NCBI RefSeq assembly: GCF_003429005.1
Contig: NZ_QVQV01000009.1
Coordinates: 124,001-188,000 of the forward strand
Reading direction: 5' to 3'
DNA from: Paraburkholderia sp. DHOC27
GTDB lineage: Bacteria > Pseudomonadota > Gammaproteobacteria > Burkholderiales > Burkholderiaceae
DNA: 64,000 bases
The notes below the pieces were generated by a model. That model was given only the letters and a program-made list of their open reading frames with translations, was not told the origin of the DNA and did no database searches. A program made the translations under genes and the position numbers. Positions 25,031 through 33,671 of this stretch are shown one piece after another; the stretch's first letter is position 1, and the number at the start of each line of letters is the position of its first letter.

Positions 25031-26137
25031 TCAGTTGCCGCTCTGCTCATCACCGCCAACCGTATGGACGGTGACGACCGACGAGAGTCCGGGGCGCAGC
25101 ACCGCTTCCATGCCTCGCGGCGTATCCAGATGGATGCGCACCGGCACGCGCTGCACGATCTTCGTGAAGTTGCCGGTGGCGTTTTCCGGTGGCAGCACGC
25201 TAAAGGTCGCGCCCGTCGCCGGCGCGAGGCTTTCCACGCGGCCATGAATGACGAGGCTCGACGCGTCCAGTTGCACATCCGCCGTGTCGCCCACGCGCAT
25301 CTTCTTGAGCTGGTCTTCCTTGAAGTTGGCGTCCACCCAGAGACCTTGCTCGGGCACCACGGAGAGAATCGGCACCCCCACGTTGGCCAATGCGCCGATA
25401 CGGGCCGTGCGGTTGCCGATGTAGCCATCCACCGGGGCGCGAATGACGGTGTATTCGACGTTCAGTTGGGCGACCCACTCAGCGGCCAGGCTCGTATTGA
25501 CCCGTGCGTTGGCATCGTCCAGTTGCGCTGCCAGCACGTCCAGTTCGCGTTTGGCCGCCGCGACCGCTGCGTCGCTCTTCTGCACGGCCGCCTGCGCCTT
25601 CGAGAAATCCGCGTTGGCGCGCTCTACGATCTGGTTGGACACGGCATCGTCCTTCACGAGTTCGCGGTAACGCGTCTGGTCTTCGCTGCTGCGTGTCAGC
25701 TCGGCCTTCGAGGCGGCGGTCTCCGCCTCGTTCTGATTGATGATGGCTTGCTGAAGCACCTGCCTCGCCTTCAGCTCTTCTACCGCCGAGCGCGCGCTCT
25801 GGACCTCGGCGCTCGCCTGCGCCAGCTTCGCGTCGTAATCGCGCGAGTCGAGACGCACCAGGATCTGGCCGGCTTTCACGTGCTGATTGTCTTCAACCAG
25901 AATCTGGTCGATGAAGCCGCTCACCTTGGGCGCCATCACCGTGACGTTGCCGCCCACATACGCGTCGTCGGTGCTTTGCTGAAAACGCAGCACGAAATAC
26001 CAGTAGCCGGCGGCCGCGGCCAGCACGACCACGACCGCCAGCACCGCCAGCTTCATCCACGGCAGCGGCCGGGCTTTGGCCGCTGCCGTGGCCGGGACAG
26101 TGGCAGCGTCGGAGACAGGAGTTACCGGGGTATTCAT
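25031..26137 (-). CDS. HlyD-family periplasmic adaptor (EmrA-like)
   Basis: 368-aa membrane-fusion protein linking the EmrB-like pump to the outer-membrane duct. A single anchor helix spans about residues 28-48, followed by a beta-strand/lipoyl part (VTVMAPKVSGFIDQILVEDNQHVKAGQILVRLDSRDY), a long alpha-hairpin with coiled-coil character (about 90-200), the second lipoyl half (VIRAPVDGYIGNR) and a beta-barrel with VVPEQGLWVDANFKEDQL. All these are standard for EmrA. The gene is 61 bp downstream of the MarR stop. The N-terminal cytosolic part is Ala/Thr/Pro-rich. Confidence 0.94.
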   Translation of the reverse strand: MNTPVTPVSDAATVPATAAAKARPLPWMKLAVLAVVVVLAAAAGYWYFVLRFQQSTDDAYVGGNVTVMAPKVSGFIDQILVEDNQHVKAGQILVRLDSRDYDAKLAQASAEVQSARSAVEELKARQVLQQAIINQNEAETAASKAELTRSSEDQTRYRELVKDDAVSNQIVERANADFSKAQAAVQKSDAAVAAAKRELDVLAAQLDDANARVNTSLAAEWVAQLNVEYTVIRAPVDGYIGNRTARIGALANVGVPILSVVPEQGLWVDANFKEDQLKKMRVGDTADVQLDASSLVIHGRVESLAPATGATFSVLPPENATGNFTKIVQRVPVRIHLDTPRGMEAVLRPGLSSVVTVHTVGGDEQSGN

Positions 26138-26198
26138 CAGGACACCTATAAAATGGATGGGGATTTTTTCGAAAATTTCTAACCAGAAGCTGCGCGGT

Positions 26199-26633
26199 TT
26201 ACTCGTGCGGCGACAGTTCCGTGCCGATCCGGAACAACTCTTCTCGCAGACGCACTGCCGCCGGCGCGCCGAACCGCTCTTCGAACTCCATCTGTGCCGC
26301 CTGCCAGTACTGCGCCGCCTCTTCCTGCTTCGCCCGGCCTTTTTCGGTCAGGCTCAGCAGCAACCTTCTGCCGTGATCTTCGGCGGCGCTGCTGACGTAG
26401 CCGCATTTCAGCAGAGGTTTCAAGGCACGAATCACGGTGGTGCGTTCCATCACCATCGTGGTGGACAGGCATTGCATCGTCTGCCCCCGTTGCAAGCCCA
26501 GCGCCGTCAAAATGCTGAACTGCGTCGGGGTAACGCCGGCTGCGGATAAATGACGTTCGTAGAGCTGGGAGACCTGCCGCGCGGCTTGCCTGACAGCAAA
26601 ACAGTCGTCGTTCTGGAGGATTCGAGTGTGCAT
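26199..26633 (-). CDS. MarR family transcriptional regulator
   Basis: 144-aa winged-helix regulator, first gene of the efflux operon. The wHTH region (about 35-100) includes LTALGLQRGQTMQCLSTTMVMERTTVIRALKPLL and the wing EDHGRRLLLSLTEKG, standard for MarR. Members usually repress their own pump operon and are released by phenolic ligands. Start ATG 26633 was chosen because TGGAGG (26614-26619) lies 12 bases upstream and MHTRIL is a sensible start; GTG 26663 is possible. A near-palindrome overlaps this start codon (26625-26642) and is a candidate operator. Confidence 0.92.
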   Translation of the reverse strand: MHTRILQNDDCFAVRQAARQVSQLYERHLSAAGVTPTQFSILTALGLQRGQTMQCLSTTMVMERTTVIRALKPLLKCGYVSSAAEDHGRRLLLSLTEKGRAKQEEAAQYWQAAQMEFEERFGAPAAVRLREELFRIGTELSPHE

Positions 26634-26642
26634 AAGCACACT
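26625..26642. promoter_or_regulatory. near-palindrome over the marR start codon
   Basis: AGTGTGC and GCACACT form 7-bp inverted arms around ATAA, and the MarR start codon lies inside. Position suggests autorepression by the MarR protein, by blocking transcription close to the start. Confidence 0.45.
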
Positions 26643-26771
26643 GTACGGGGCGAGCGGGACCACATCAACGCGATCCGCTGCATCTGATTCTCACCGTTTT
26701 GACAAGAATCGCTGCATTAGCGCATCTGAACCCGGCGGCGCCGGGATGCCCAAAGCTCCGGCGCTGGCCCG

Positions 26772-27686
26772 TCAGGCGTGGTCGGCGCCTGCCAAGGCCT
26801 CGTAGAACGCGGCCGCGTGCTCGATGAACACGCGCACTTTGGCCGGCATCAGCGTGCGGGTGTTGTACGCAAGACGAATTTCGATGGCGTCGTCCATGAG
26901 CGGAAAATCCGGCAACACGGGCACCAGTTTGCCCGCGTCGAGTTCGTCCTGTACCAGCGCCTGTGGGATGACGCCCAGCCCGAAACCTTCGAGAATCATC
27001 GTACGGTTGAACATGGGACTGTTCGACGATACGTCGCCGTTGAGCGGCACCGTCACCTCCTCCTCACCGATCCGAAACCCCAGTTCCTGCTTGCGGATGG
27101 CTGGCGACATGGTGACGAACGTATGTCCGGCGAGGTCCGCCGGGTCGCGCGGCAAGGCGTGGCGCTCCAGATAGGCGGGCGCGGCGACGAGCAGCTGCGG
27201 GATGCGTTCGAGCAGCCGCGTGACGGTCAATTCGCTGGAGAGCATGTAGGGGACGACGATCCCGAGATCGTAGCCGTCCGCGACGAGATCGACGGGACGT
27301 TCGGACAGCGTCACATCCAGAATCACCTTGGGTTGCGCGCGCTTGAAACTGGCGATGAGCGGCACGAGCCGGTTGACCGTCGCCGTGGTGTGTGCGACGA
27401 GCCGCAGTATGCCGGTGGCTTCCGCTGTGTGACCGGTGGCGTCGGCCTCCAGCGCGTCGATTTCGTCGAGCACGCGAATGGCCCGCTCATAGAGCCGCTC
27501 GGCCGCTTCGGTGGCGGACATCTGGCGCGTGGTCCGGTGAAAGAGCCGCGTGCCCAACTTTGCTTCGAGGCCGGCAATGGCCCGCGACACGACCGGCGTC
27601 GTGACACTCAGCATGTCCGCCGCCTTCGTGAAGCTGCCCGCTTCCATGACGGCGCGGAAGTGCCGCAGGTTTTCGATGTAGTCCAT
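26772..27686 (-). CDS. LysR family transcriptional regulator
   Basis: 304-aa LysR-type regulator. The N-terminal HTH (about 1-60) reads LRHFRAVMEAGSFTKAADML then VTTPVVSRAIAGLEAKLGTRLFHRTTR, unmistakable for the family; the effector-binding domain occupies about 88-295. It belongs to the subgroup of short-leader CrgA-like regulators. It is divergent from the epoxide-hydrolase-like gene with 229 bp between starts, the usual LysR target layout, so that gene is the most likely target. Start ATG 27686 is preferred to TTG 27701. Confidence 0.94.
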   Translation of the reverse strand: MDYIENLRHFRAVMEAGSFTKAADMLSVTTPVVSRAIAGLEAKLGTRLFHRTTRQMSATEAAERLYERAIRVLDEIDALEADATGHTAEATGILRLVAHTTATVNRLVPLIASFKRAQPKVILDVTLSERPVDLVADGYDLGIVVPYMLSSELTVTRLLERIPQLLVAAPAYLERHALPRDPADLAGHTFVTMSPAIRKQELGFRIGEEEVTVPLNGDVSSNSPMFNRTMILEGFGLGVIPQALVQDELDAGKLVPVLPDFPLMDDAIEIRLAYNTRTLMPAKVRVFIEHAAAFYEALAGADHA

Positions 27687-27915
27687 CGTCGTGATTCCCA
27701 ATGAGCACGGGTATGAAACTCGGGTGGCAAGGTATAACCTGTGGCTTGAGCATGCCCGCTCGCGAGTCCCGCCCGAAGCCAGCGCTGGAGATGCTCAGCG
27801 TCGAGGTCCGTATCTTAGCGTGGCGGCGGCAGTTCTGGCGACAAGCGCGCTTGCGCAATGTTCACAACCCCCGCGGCCTCCGCAACCTTCGTCGTCTCCA
27901 CAGCTGCAAGGACAC

Positions 27916-28863
27916 ATGCGCATGAAGGAATACGATATCTCCGTCAACGGCATCACGTTGCACGTAACCGAGCAAGGCGATGGCGAGGCCGTGCTGTTCT
28001 GCCACGGCTTCCCCGATACGGCCTACACGTGGCGCCGTCAGATGGAGACTGTCGCGCAGGCGGGCTACCGCGCCATCGCGCCCGACATGCGCGGTTACGG
28101 ACGCAGCTCGGCGCCCGCTGACGCGACGCTCTATACCCCGCTTCACACCACTGGCGATCTGATCGGTTTGCTGCACGCGCTCGAAATCCCGAACGCAGTG
28201 CTGGTTGGCCATGACTGGGGCGCGAGCCACGCGTGGAATGCGGCCCTGCTGCGGCCGGACAAATTCAGGGCCGTGTTTTGCCTGAGCGTCCCGTATGCGC
28301 CGCGCGGGGAAGTCAGCGTGCTCACACGCATGCGCAGCGCAGGCCACGAGAACCATTTCTATATGTTCGCGCAGATCAAGCCTGAGGCCGACGAGGTCTG
28401 GTCGAATGCCGCCGTGACCATACCCGGCGTGCTGTACTGGGCGTCCGGTGCGGCCCCAGAGGAGCAGCGCTGGCATCCTCTGGACCCGGCACGCGGGCTC
28501 GACCGTCCGGCACCCGGTCCACTGCCGGCATGGGTCGCGCCCGACTATCTCGCGCACAATATCGCGGAGTTCACGCGCACGGGCTTTCATGGCGGCCTCA
28601 ATTACTATCGCGCGGTTGATCCTTACTTCGAGTTGTCTGCGGCGTTGAAAGGCGCCAAGGTCACGCAACCGTCATTTTTCATGACGGGGAAAGCCGATGG
28701 TCTGGGCGCGTTGTACCCGCCACTCGAGAAACTACGCGCGGGCCTGCCCGGACTCGTGGGTCTGATCGAACTCGATGACGTGGGACACTGGGTGCAGCAC
28801 GAGGCATCCAATGAAGTGAGCTCCCATCTGCTCGAGTTTCTTCATACGGTAGCGCCGGTTTGA
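27916..28863 (+). CDS. alpha/beta hydrolase, epoxide hydrolase-like
   Basis: 315-aa alpha/beta hydrolase. HGFP (30-33) gives the oxyanion-hole motif, the nucleophile is Asp100 in LVGHDWGAS, and the catalytic base is His291 in LDDVGHWVQHE. An aspartate nucleophile in GHDWG together with HGFPDTAYTW points to soluble epoxide hydrolases or haloalkane dehalogenase relatives rather than esterases. Start ATG 27916 has AAGGA at 27908-27912; an open frame reaches back further but contains only low-complexity sequence. It is divergent from a LysR regulator, its probable controller. The substrate is not identifiable. Confidence 0.9.
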   Translation: MRMKEYDISVNGITLHVTEQGDGEAVLFCHGFPDTAYTWRRQMETVAQAGYRAIAPDMRGYGRSSAPADATLYTPLHTTGDLIGLLHALEIPNAVLVGHDWGASHAWNAALLRPDKFRAVFCLSVPYAPRGEVSVLTRMRSAGHENHFYMFAQIKPEADEVWSNAAVTIPGVLYWASGAAPEEQRWHPLDPARGLDRPAPGPLPAWVAPDYLAHNIAEFTRTGFHGGLNYYRAVDPYFELSAALKGAKVTQPSFFMTGKADGLGALYPPLEKLRAGLPGLVGLIELDDVGHWVQHEASNEVSSHLLEFLHTVAPV

Positions 28864-28922
28864 ACGCTCCGCACCCTTGAGGCAGCGCGCGCGCCGCAGA
28901 CCCACGACGCGCCCCCACCCCG

Positions 28923-30101
28923 CTAAAACAGATGCCGCAGCCCGACCCGGAACAGGAACTGGTGATTGCCGTTCGCGTCGCCCACATTGCCAATGTCCGC
29001 GACCGCGCTGCCGCCCGTTGACGAGATGCCCGAAGCCCGTTGATACGCACCTTCCAGATAGACGTCGGTTGCCTTCGAAAGCAGGTAGTCGCCCATCAGG
29101 CTGAACTGGTTGTAATGCTGATTGCCGATTTTCACACCGCTGCTCGTCGTCACGCTCTCGCCCTTCAGATAATCATAGGCAGCTGACAGCGAAACGGCGG
29201 GTGACGGCAGGTACTTGATGGAAAAATCGAGGTTGTTGAAATGCGCGCTCTGCCCGTTGAATCCCGCATTCATGTTGCCGTACTGGATGTTGGTGTAGGC
29301 AGTGGCCAGCGAGACCGTGCCAACCGTATACCCCGCGCCCAGCCCTATGACCTGATAGGACAACGCGCTCGTATAGCCGTTGTTCAACGAGTTTCGCAGG
29401 CTCGTGCTTCCGTTGGCATTGCCGGTAAAGAAACCCGTACCGGCCGTCGTCGAAGTCGGATCCTTGAAGTATTCATAGGCCACGGCCAGCCGGACCGATC
29501 CGTTGGCATACGACATCCCCATCGAATAACCGCTGTTCGCCGTGACGTCGCCCGCCTGGCCGCCCAGGCTATATTCGCCGCCGACGGTGAAGCCGCCATA
29601 ACTCGCGCTGATGTACTGCACGGCGTTGTTCGCGCGCAGTGAGTTGGCGGTGTTGTCGAGATCGCCGGGATGAGCGAACGCGGTCGATCCCGCCTGGCTT
29701 CCCACGGAGGTGAGAGGCTGGATGAAATACAAAATCTCATCGTACTGACGGCCGAGCGTCAGGGTTCCATACTGATCGCTGCCGAGGCCCACGAAGGCGC
29801 GCCGTCCGAAGAAGGTTCCGCCCTGCCCCGCCTGCCCCGTGTTGAGGTTGACGCCGCCTTCCAGCGTGAAAATGGCGTGCAGCCCGCCACCCAGATTCTC
29901 GGACCCTGTCATGCCCCAACGGCTGCCGCTCATGCCGTTGACCGAATCTACCGTAATCAGCTTGCCGCCGGCAGCACCGCCCGTGTGGCTCAGAAACATC
30001 AAGCCCTCGTCTAGCACGCCGTAAAGCGTCACGCTGTTCTGGGCATGCGCGCAGGGAATCGCCGCGCCGGCGACCGCCACGGTAAACACTGATTTCCTCA
30101 T
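28923..30101 (-). CDS. Burkholderia-type outer-membrane porin
   Basis: 392-aa trimeric general porin of the OmpC/Omp_4 family common in beta-proteobacteria. A signal peptide of about 20 residues ends in CAHAQ; the mature start NSVTLYGVLDEGL and alternating beta-strands follow, ending in FLFRVGLRHLF with the terminal phenylalanine needed for outer-membrane insertion. A region with SRWGMTGSENLGGGLHAIF (about 56-75) is a typical second-strand signature. It allows diffusion of small hydrophilic solutes. Convergent with the hydrolase gene, with its own upstream spacer. Confidence 0.95.
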   Translation of the reverse strand: MRKSVFTVAVAGAAIPCAHAQNSVTLYGVLDEGLMFLSHTGGAAGGKLITVDSVNGMSGSRWGMTGSENLGGGLHAIFTLEGGVNLNTGQAGQGGTFFGRRAFVGLGSDQYGTLTLGRQYDEILYFIQPLTSVGSQAGSTAFAHPGDLDNTANSLRANNAVQYISASYGGFTVGGEYSLGGQAGDVTANSGYSMGMSYANGSVRLAVAYEYFKDPTSTTAGTGFFTGNANGSTSLRNSLNNGYTSALSYQVIGLGAGYTVGTVSLATAYTNIQYGNMNAGFNGQSAHFNNLDFSIKYLPSPAVSLSAAYDYLKGESVTTSSGVKIGNQHYNQFSLMGDYLLSKATDVYLEGAYQRASGISSTGGSAVADIGNVGDANGNHQFLFRVGLRHLF

Positions 30102-30272
30102 TTTTCAGCTCCTTTCTCCATGTTTTATATTTATCCAGTACAACGAATTATCTAGATCACGCTGCGAGCGCAAATGTGATGACGCTGCTGCCTTTCTTTT
30201 CGAAAGCGCGGTCTGAACTCCGGCGCATGGTCGCTGCGGTTGGAGACGACGCGCCTGCGCAGAAGGTCTACG

Positions 30273-30752
30273 CTAACTTTGCCTTCGGGGACGCCGCAAA
30301 GCCGCGTGTCGGGCGCAGGCCCGCGTAGCGCTGTGCGAACGCACGTTTGCCGCAGCATCGGCGCTGCCCCAGTCGTGCAGTTCCTGCCCCGCGAGCTGCG
30401 TGAGTGCCGTCTCGGGCAGTGCCAGCACCGCCACCAGCGAAATCACCGCCGTCAGGGCGACGCATATGGCGATGCCAATCGAGCCGCCGTGCGCAATCTG
30501 AATGAGCTGGATGGAGAGCACACTGAAGATGCCGCTGCCGATCAGCGCACCCACCTGCCAGATCAGCGCGATACTGGCGAACGCGGCGAGCGTGCCGACA
30601 AGCGGGTTCTGGCTCGGAAAGAACAGCTTGCCGAACACCAGCGCCGCCGCCGTGCCATACACGAAGAAATCGTAGTACTCAGCGATCGTGCCGATGGTCG
30701 ATGCAAGCGCTACACGATATGACTCGGACAACGAACTATTCGATCGCTGCAT
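30273..30752 (-). pseudogene. internally deleted MHS-family MFS transporter remnant
   Basis: 159 aa where a complete metabolite:H+ symporter has about 430. The first part (residues 1-58; SYRVALASTIGTIAEYYDFFVYGTAA) is the normal N-terminus with helices 1-2, including the family's EYYDFFVYG motif. After about residue 58 the sequence jumps in frame to what looks like helices 11-12 (QVGALIGSGIFSVLSIQL, then AVISLVAVLALPET). The conserved loop 2-3 motif and some 280 residues are missing. The tail after about 125 is Ala/Arg/His-rich and looks like read-through. It cannot be a functional 12-helix carrier. Start ATG 30752 has AGGAG-like bases upstream. A relic or a pseudogene by in-frame deletion. 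Confidence 0.7.
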
Positions 30753-31014
30753 AAGCATCTCCTGTGATTCTCGATCTGGCGTTTCTTCAGACTTTTAGCC
30801 TGAGCAATACTACCATACAAGAATTCAGGATAATCCCTGTTGCGGCTTTGCGTCACTCGTTTCAGAACACCGTTGACCACAACCCCCAAACAAAAGCGCC
30901 CCGCCCCCGTCATGGCGGGCGAGGCACTTTGTGCACCTCTTTGTGCACCTCTTTGTTGACCTGATACTTAGGCCAACTCAACTCACGAGCGAGGCGTCAC
31001 GGGCAGTTGGATCC
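30753..31014. other. spacer with hairpin and 12-bp repeats
   Basis: Holds a possible bidirectional terminator hairpin (CCCGCC with GGCGGG around 30903-30920) and, immediately after it, the 12-bp tandem repeat described at 30928-30963. No gene recognised. Confidence 0.4.
30928..30963. repeat. 12-bp tandem repeat, three units
   Basis: TTTGTGCACCTC occurs twice in perfect tandem (30928-30939, 30940-30951), followed by a diverged TTTGTTGACCTG (30952-30963). Each full unit contains the palindrome GTGCAC. It lies between the gutted transporter and the glucosidase gene. Confidence 0.8.
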
Positions 31015-33297
31015 TCAAAGCAGCGCGATCACCCGTACATCCCCCTGCTCCGCGGAGGCCACCACCTTGCCCGCCACTCGCCGGAACGTGATGGTCACGC
31101 TCGAATCGCCAACGCGCATGTCGCCGATCTCCAGCCAGTCGATACCCTCCGGCAGCATGGGCTGCTCGATCAGCACCTCGCGCCGGACGGCATCCACCGT
31201 CACGCCAAGGCACGCTTCGAGCATCATGAACGGCGAACCCGCCGCCCACGCTTGCGGCAGACACGCAACCGGATAGGCGGTGGGCGGCTCACCGCGCCGA
31301 CGCGGGAAACCGCAGAACAGCTCCGGCAGACGCATGTCGAAATTGACCGCGGCCTGGAACAGCGCCTGCAACAGGCGCACGGCTGCAGCCTTGCCGCCGT
31401 AGCGCGCCACGCCACGCGCGCACAACGCGTTGTCATGCGGCCAGACCGAGCCGTTGTGATACGCCATCGGATTGAAGCGCGCCTGGCCGGCGGCGAGCGT
31501 GCGCACGCCCCAGCCCGTGTGGAACAGCGTCGACTCCAGACCGCGCACCACCGCTTCGCCACGCTCGCGCGACGGCAAGCCAAAGGCCAGTAGATGGCCG
31601 GCATTGGAAGCCATCACGCGACACAGTTCGCCATGGCCGTCCAGCGCGATACCGTAAAAGCCGGACTCTTCCATCCAGTACTTTTCTTCAACGCATTGGC
31701 GGATCGCGCTCGCGCGCTCCTTGTATGCCTTGGCCTCCTGGTGCTGGCCGCGCAGCGTGGAAAAGTGCGCCATCGTGTCGAACGCGGCGCTCGCGTAGGC
31801 CTGCACTTCCACCAGCGCGATCGGCCCGTCGGGGAAGCGGCCGTCCGCGTGAAAGACCGAGTCGTGGCTGTCCTTCCAGCCTTGATTGGCGAGCCCGCCA
31901 TCCGACTCGCGCTGATAGTCGAGCAGGCCGAAGCGGTTCTTGTCGCACACACCCGCCACCCATTGCGCGGCGCGTTCGAGCGCCGGCCACAGTTCGTCGA
32001 TCAGACTCACGTCATTGGTGCGTGCCACGTAAGCACCGGCCAGCACGATAAAGAGCGGCGTGGAATCCACCCCGCCGTAATAGAGCGCGAACGGCACCTC
32101 GCCGGTGGCCGCCATTTCGCCCTTGCGCATTTCGTGCATGATCTTGCCGACGGCGGCATCGCGGAACGCCGAATTCTCGCGCGCCTGATGCTCGGCCAGG
32201 AAGCGCAACACGCCGCGCGCGAGACCCGGTTGCAGCCACAGCGTTTGCAGCGACGTGATCAACGCGTCGCGGCCAAACGGCGTCGAGAACCACGGAATGC
32301 CGGCGTACGGATACGGACCGGTTTCGAGGTCGGTGGTCAGCAGACCAAGATCGGCCAGCGAGCGGTCAATCCAAGCGTTGAAGAGCGGATTACTGGAGCG
32401 CACGCGCGCCGTAGCACGGCGGCGTTCACGCATCACCAGGTGGGCATCCACCAGTGCCGCGCGCACGGCGGCCCGGCCCACTCGAGGACGCGCCGCGTCG
32501 ATCTGCGACAGATGCGCTTCGCTCACCGCATGCACGGGCTTCGCAACCCCCGTGTTGGCGCCCGGCTGTTCCGCCTGCACCTTCACGGCCACCGCGAGGT
32601 AGATGGACACGCACGCCTGCGCCGGCAGTTGCACCGTGTAGTCCGCGCGATTGGCCAGCAGCTTGTCGGGGCTCGGCGAGAACGCCAGTTGCACCTGCCG
32701 CTCCACGTTGTCGAGCCCGACGTAGCCGAACACCACCTCGCCGTTTTCCACCTTGACCGTTTCGATCTTGCCTTGCTTGTCGCGTTTGAGGCCGCGCACT
32801 TCGAACATATCGCGGAAGTCGCTAGCAAACGAAATGGACAGCGGCACCACTGCATCACTCGTGCCGTAGTTGGTCAGCTCGATGGCCTCGTTGAGCACGG
32901 TGCCCGACAGCACCCGCACGCGCTCGACGTGGATCACACCTTCCGGCGTGCTGTCACCGCCGAGCGGCGGCAGCGGACGGTTGGTCAGATGAGCGGTGAA
33001 TGCGGTGTTATCGCTGCTCACGCTGCCGGACAGCAGCGAAGGCGCGCGCCCGCCGAAGGTCAGGCGCAGTTGGGAGAGCACACGCGTGTCGTTGACGAAC
33101 AGGCCGTCGTCGCGGCCCGTGATGTCGCCGAGCGGATCGTTGACGATAAACGTGTCGCCCGACTTGAGCACGAACTGCTGGGCCGCGGCGACATTCAGAT
33201 TTTCCGGCGGGATAAAAGCACCGTCGGCTTCGTGTTGATCAACATGATCCGCACCGCTCGAGTGCGAGATTCCGCCAAGTGCTTCTGCTTGCTGCAT
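31015..33297 (-). CDS. amylo-alpha-1,6-glucosidase (glycogen debranching-like)
   Basis: 760-aa cytosolic glycoside hydrolase. The N-terminal part (about 38-240) matches the bacterial GDE N-terminal beta domain (FVLKSGDTFIVNDPLGDI then DTRVLSQLRLTFGG); the C-terminal part (about 300-720) is an (alpha/alpha)6 barrel with AGIPWFSTPFGRDALITSLQ, LLDYQRESDGGLANQGWKDS and SNAGHLLAFGLP segments, the last holding expected catalytic acids. Such enzymes debranch glycogen or act on related oligosaccharides. No glycogen synthesis or trehalose genes are adjacent, so its physiological substrate is uncertain. Start ATG 33297 with GGAGCAAGC upstream. Confidence 0.92.
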   Translation of the reverse strand: MQQAEALGGISHSSGADHVDQHEADGAFIPPENLNVAAAQQFVLKSGDTFIVNDPLGDITGRDDGLFVNDTRVLSQLRLTFGGRAPSLLSGSVSSDNTAFTAHLTNRPLPPLGGDSTPEGVIHVERVRVLSGTVLNEAIELTNYGTSDAVVPLSISFASDFRDMFEVRGLKRDKQGKIETVKVENGEVVFGYVGLDNVERQVQLAFSPSPDKLLANRADYTVQLPAQACVSIYLAVAVKVQAEQPGANTGVAKPVHAVSEAHLSQIDAARPRVGRAAVRAALVDAHLVMRERRRATARVRSSNPLFNAWIDRSLADLGLLTTDLETGPYPYAGIPWFSTPFGRDALITSLQTLWLQPGLARGVLRFLAEHQARENSAFRDAAVGKIMHEMRKGEMAATGEVPFALYYGGVDSTPLFIVLAGAYVARTNDVSLIDELWPALERAAQWVAGVCDKNRFGLLDYQRESDGGLANQGWKDSHDSVFHADGRFPDGPIALVEVQAYASAAFDTMAHFSTLRGQHQEAKAYKERASAIRQCVEEKYWMEESGFYGIALDGHGELCRVMASNAGHLLAFGLPSRERGEAVVRGLESTLFHTGWGVRTLAAGQARFNPMAYHNGSVWPHDNALCARGVARYGGKAAAVRLLQALFQAAVNFDMRLPELFCGFPRRRGEPPTAYPVACLPQAWAAGSPFMMLEACLGVTVDAVRREVLIEQPMLPEGIDWLEIGDMRVGDSSVTITFRRVAGKVVASAEQGDVRVIALL

Positions 33298-33671
33298 CAG
33301 CTTGCTCCTGTGTGCTAAGGGCTTCGTTCCGGAAGGGGCCTGGGGCCATCAAAAGAACTTAACACAGGAGTGTGGTGAATTCACGCCCGCGCGCGTCCCG
33401 GAAGGCGTAACAAAAAGCTACGGGTCCGCGTGAGACGCAAGGCGCGAGCTATTGGCACGCGTCGTGCAGTTTTGCTGGCGGCGGATTGACCGTGAAACTA
33501 CAGAATTGACGGCGCGCTTTCTTGATTCGACGCGTAAACGAAGGGCGGGCGCCGCTCCGGGATCGGGAGACGGCGCCCGCCTTGACACGCATTTAACGAA
33601 TGCTTGACGAACGCTTGGCGAAAGATCGAACCGCACGCGAAGCGTGCGGTCCCGTTCATCTCATGAACACA
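33298..33671. other. 374-bp spacer with two hairpins behind citrate synthase
   Basis: Contains two strong inverted repeats: CCGCACGC/GCGTGCGG with a GAA loop at 33631-33649, 22 bp past the citrate synthase stop, and GGCGGGCGCCG/CGGCGCCCGCC at 33544-33581 with a 16-nt loop. Neither has a long T run. They probably end or stabilise the citrate synthase transcript. No gene recognised. Confidence 0.5.

Noticed and set aside
31594..33318. Rightward 574-residue frame opposite the glucosidase gene
   Set aside because: Shadow composition, no domain, while the opposite strand has clear glycoside hydrolase motifs.
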